Shown here: positions 63,308 through 64,000 of the stretch, in pieces
How the letters are laid out: each line of letters begins with the position of its first letter
Position numbering within the stretch: the stretch's first letter is position 1
Assembly (NCBI RefSeq): GCF_949769255.1
Contig: NZ_OX458329.1
Location: forward strand, 310,001 to 374,000
Source: Mobiluncus massiliensis
Lineage (GTDB): Bacteria > Actinomycetota > Actinomycetes > Actinomycetales > Actinomycetaceae
Direction of reading: 5' to 3'
DNA: 64,000 bases
The notes under the pieces: model-generated
Seen by the model: only the letters and a program-made list of their open reading frames with translations
The model's database searches: none
Told to the model about the DNA's origin: nothing
Program-made: the position numbers and the translations under genes

Positions 63308-64000
63308 ATGTCAGACGAGAACGAATTGCAAGAAAACGCTGCTGTGGCTGAAGAAGCCCAGCTGGAGCCTAACCAGGCCGCCGAGGCCGCCCCGCCCGCC
63401 GAGGACGCTTTGGCGGCTGACCTAGAGGAAGTCCCCGCGAACGTGGACCCCGCAACTGGTGAAATCATCGAGGACACCGCGGATGCTGCGGAAACCGAGA
63501 CGGAGGAACTCGACCCGAAGCAGGCACTCGAAGTTGAGCTACGCGCTTTGCCGGGCCGGTGGTACGTGGTACACACGTACTCTTCCTACGAAAAACGTGT
63601 GAAACAGAACATTGAACAGCGCGTGGCGAATAATCCCGGCATGGAAGATTATGTCTACCAAGTCGAGATTCCGATGGAAGAACATGTCGAAGTCAAGGCC
63701 AAGAGCCGCAAGGTCGTGCAGCGTCCGCGCATTCCAGGCTACGTTTTGGTGCGCATGGACATGGATGAGAACTCGTGGCGTCTGGTGAAGGACACCCCGG
63801 CCGTGACTGGTTTTGTGGGAAACCAGCAGGATCCCGTGCCGCTGACGTTGGCAGAAGTGGTCAATATGCTGGCTCCGACCGCCAAGGAGGCCGCGAAAGT
63901 GGCGGTGGAAGACGGTCAGGTCGAGATTTCACAAGCGACGCAGCGGACTGCTCCGGTGGCGACGGATTTCGAGGTGGGTCAGTCGGTGACTATTACCTCC
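63308..64000 (+). CDS. nusG: Transcription antitermination factor NusG (runs off the window)
   Basis: 231 codons are present. The first 80 residues are an acidic, Ala-rich extension typical of actinobacterial NusG. The NGN domain begins RWYVVHTYSSYEKRVKQNIE and continues RKVVQRPRIPGYVLVRMDM and VTGFVGNQQDPVPL. The KOW domain is just starting (FEVGQSVTITS) at the edge. It binds RNA polymerase and ribosomal S10/Rho. AGGA precedes the ATG; secE lies 47 bases upstream. Confidence 0.97.
   Translation, partial: MSDENELQENAAVAEEAQLEPNQAAEAAPPAEDALAADLEEVPANVDPATGEIIEDTADAAETETEELDPKQALEVELRALPGRWYVVHTYSSYEKRVKQNIEQRVANNPGMEDYVYQVEIPMEEHVEVKAKSRKVVQRPRIPGYVLVRMDMDENSWRLVKDTPAVTGFVGNQQDPVPLTLAEVVNMLAPTAKEAAKVAVEDGQVEISQATQRTAPVATDFEVGQSVTITS

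Overview
The window reads as an actinobacterial chromosome segment, most likely from Mobiluncus or a close Actinomycetaceae relative. The basis is moderate-to-high GC, frequent GTG/TTG starts, maltose-1-phosphate glycogen enzymes (GlgE), the order aminotransferase - tRNA-Trp - secE - nusG, and a large set of secreted cell-wall-binding-repeat-2 (CWBR2) proteins. The genus is an inference from remembered gene content; no search was run.

Layout. 1-8.3 kb: the start of a thioredoxin-domain protein, a VIT1/CCC1 metal transporter, glgE and glgB, then a repeat-flanked gene with an AbiEi-like head and a DUF559/Vsr-like tail. 8.7-35.5 kb: six paralogous CWBR2 surface-protein genes (here A to F) in three convergent pairs A> <B, C> <D, E> <F, interleaved with defence or toxin-antitoxin genes. 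Between B and C lies a DUF4143-type ATPase. Inside C/D lie an ATPase-DUF4143-TIR fusion and an ApeA-like HEPN protein. Between D and E lies an AbiEi/AbiEii pair. Inside E/F lies an AAA ATPase/DUF4276 pair. 36-38 kb: a second AbiEi-like/DUF559 gene and a secreted PKD-domain protein. 38-46 kb: an energy operon of a very long pyruvate:ferredoxin oxidoreductase-like protein and a fused NfnB-NfnA-like ferredoxin:NADP oxidoreductase. 46-48 kb: a gene-free stretch packed with structured repeats, ending at tRNA-Leu. 48-64 kb: mostly housekeeping (HTH protein, VKOR, tRNA-Thr, tRNA-Met, rpmG, a seventh CWBR2 gene, trpS, glgX, mnmA, a tyrosine recombinase, an aminotransferase, tRNA-Trp, a CapA-like protein, secE, nusG).

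The most unusual part is the CWBR2/defence array. Each paralog A-F starts with the same leader: a short hairpin, seven T residues and the start codon. They share the signal peptide and CWBR2 core but carry different C-terminal domains. Several share duplicated promoter segments and 3' hairpin terminators. A near-perfect palindrome (family R1, 24-base arms, 6-base loop) lies upstream of B, C, E and F; its loop occurs in both orientations relative to the flanks and its arms covary. This looks like a modular locus able to rearrange both surface antigens and defence cargo.

Three other structured repeat families were seen by eye. R2 is a palindrome of about 67 bp (3 copies). R3 is an element of about 130 bp with terminal inverted repeats (3 copies and a relic), two copies of which flank one gene. 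R4 is a hairpin module at 4.3 and 47.3 kb with compensatory base changes. No rRNA and no CRISPR array were seen.
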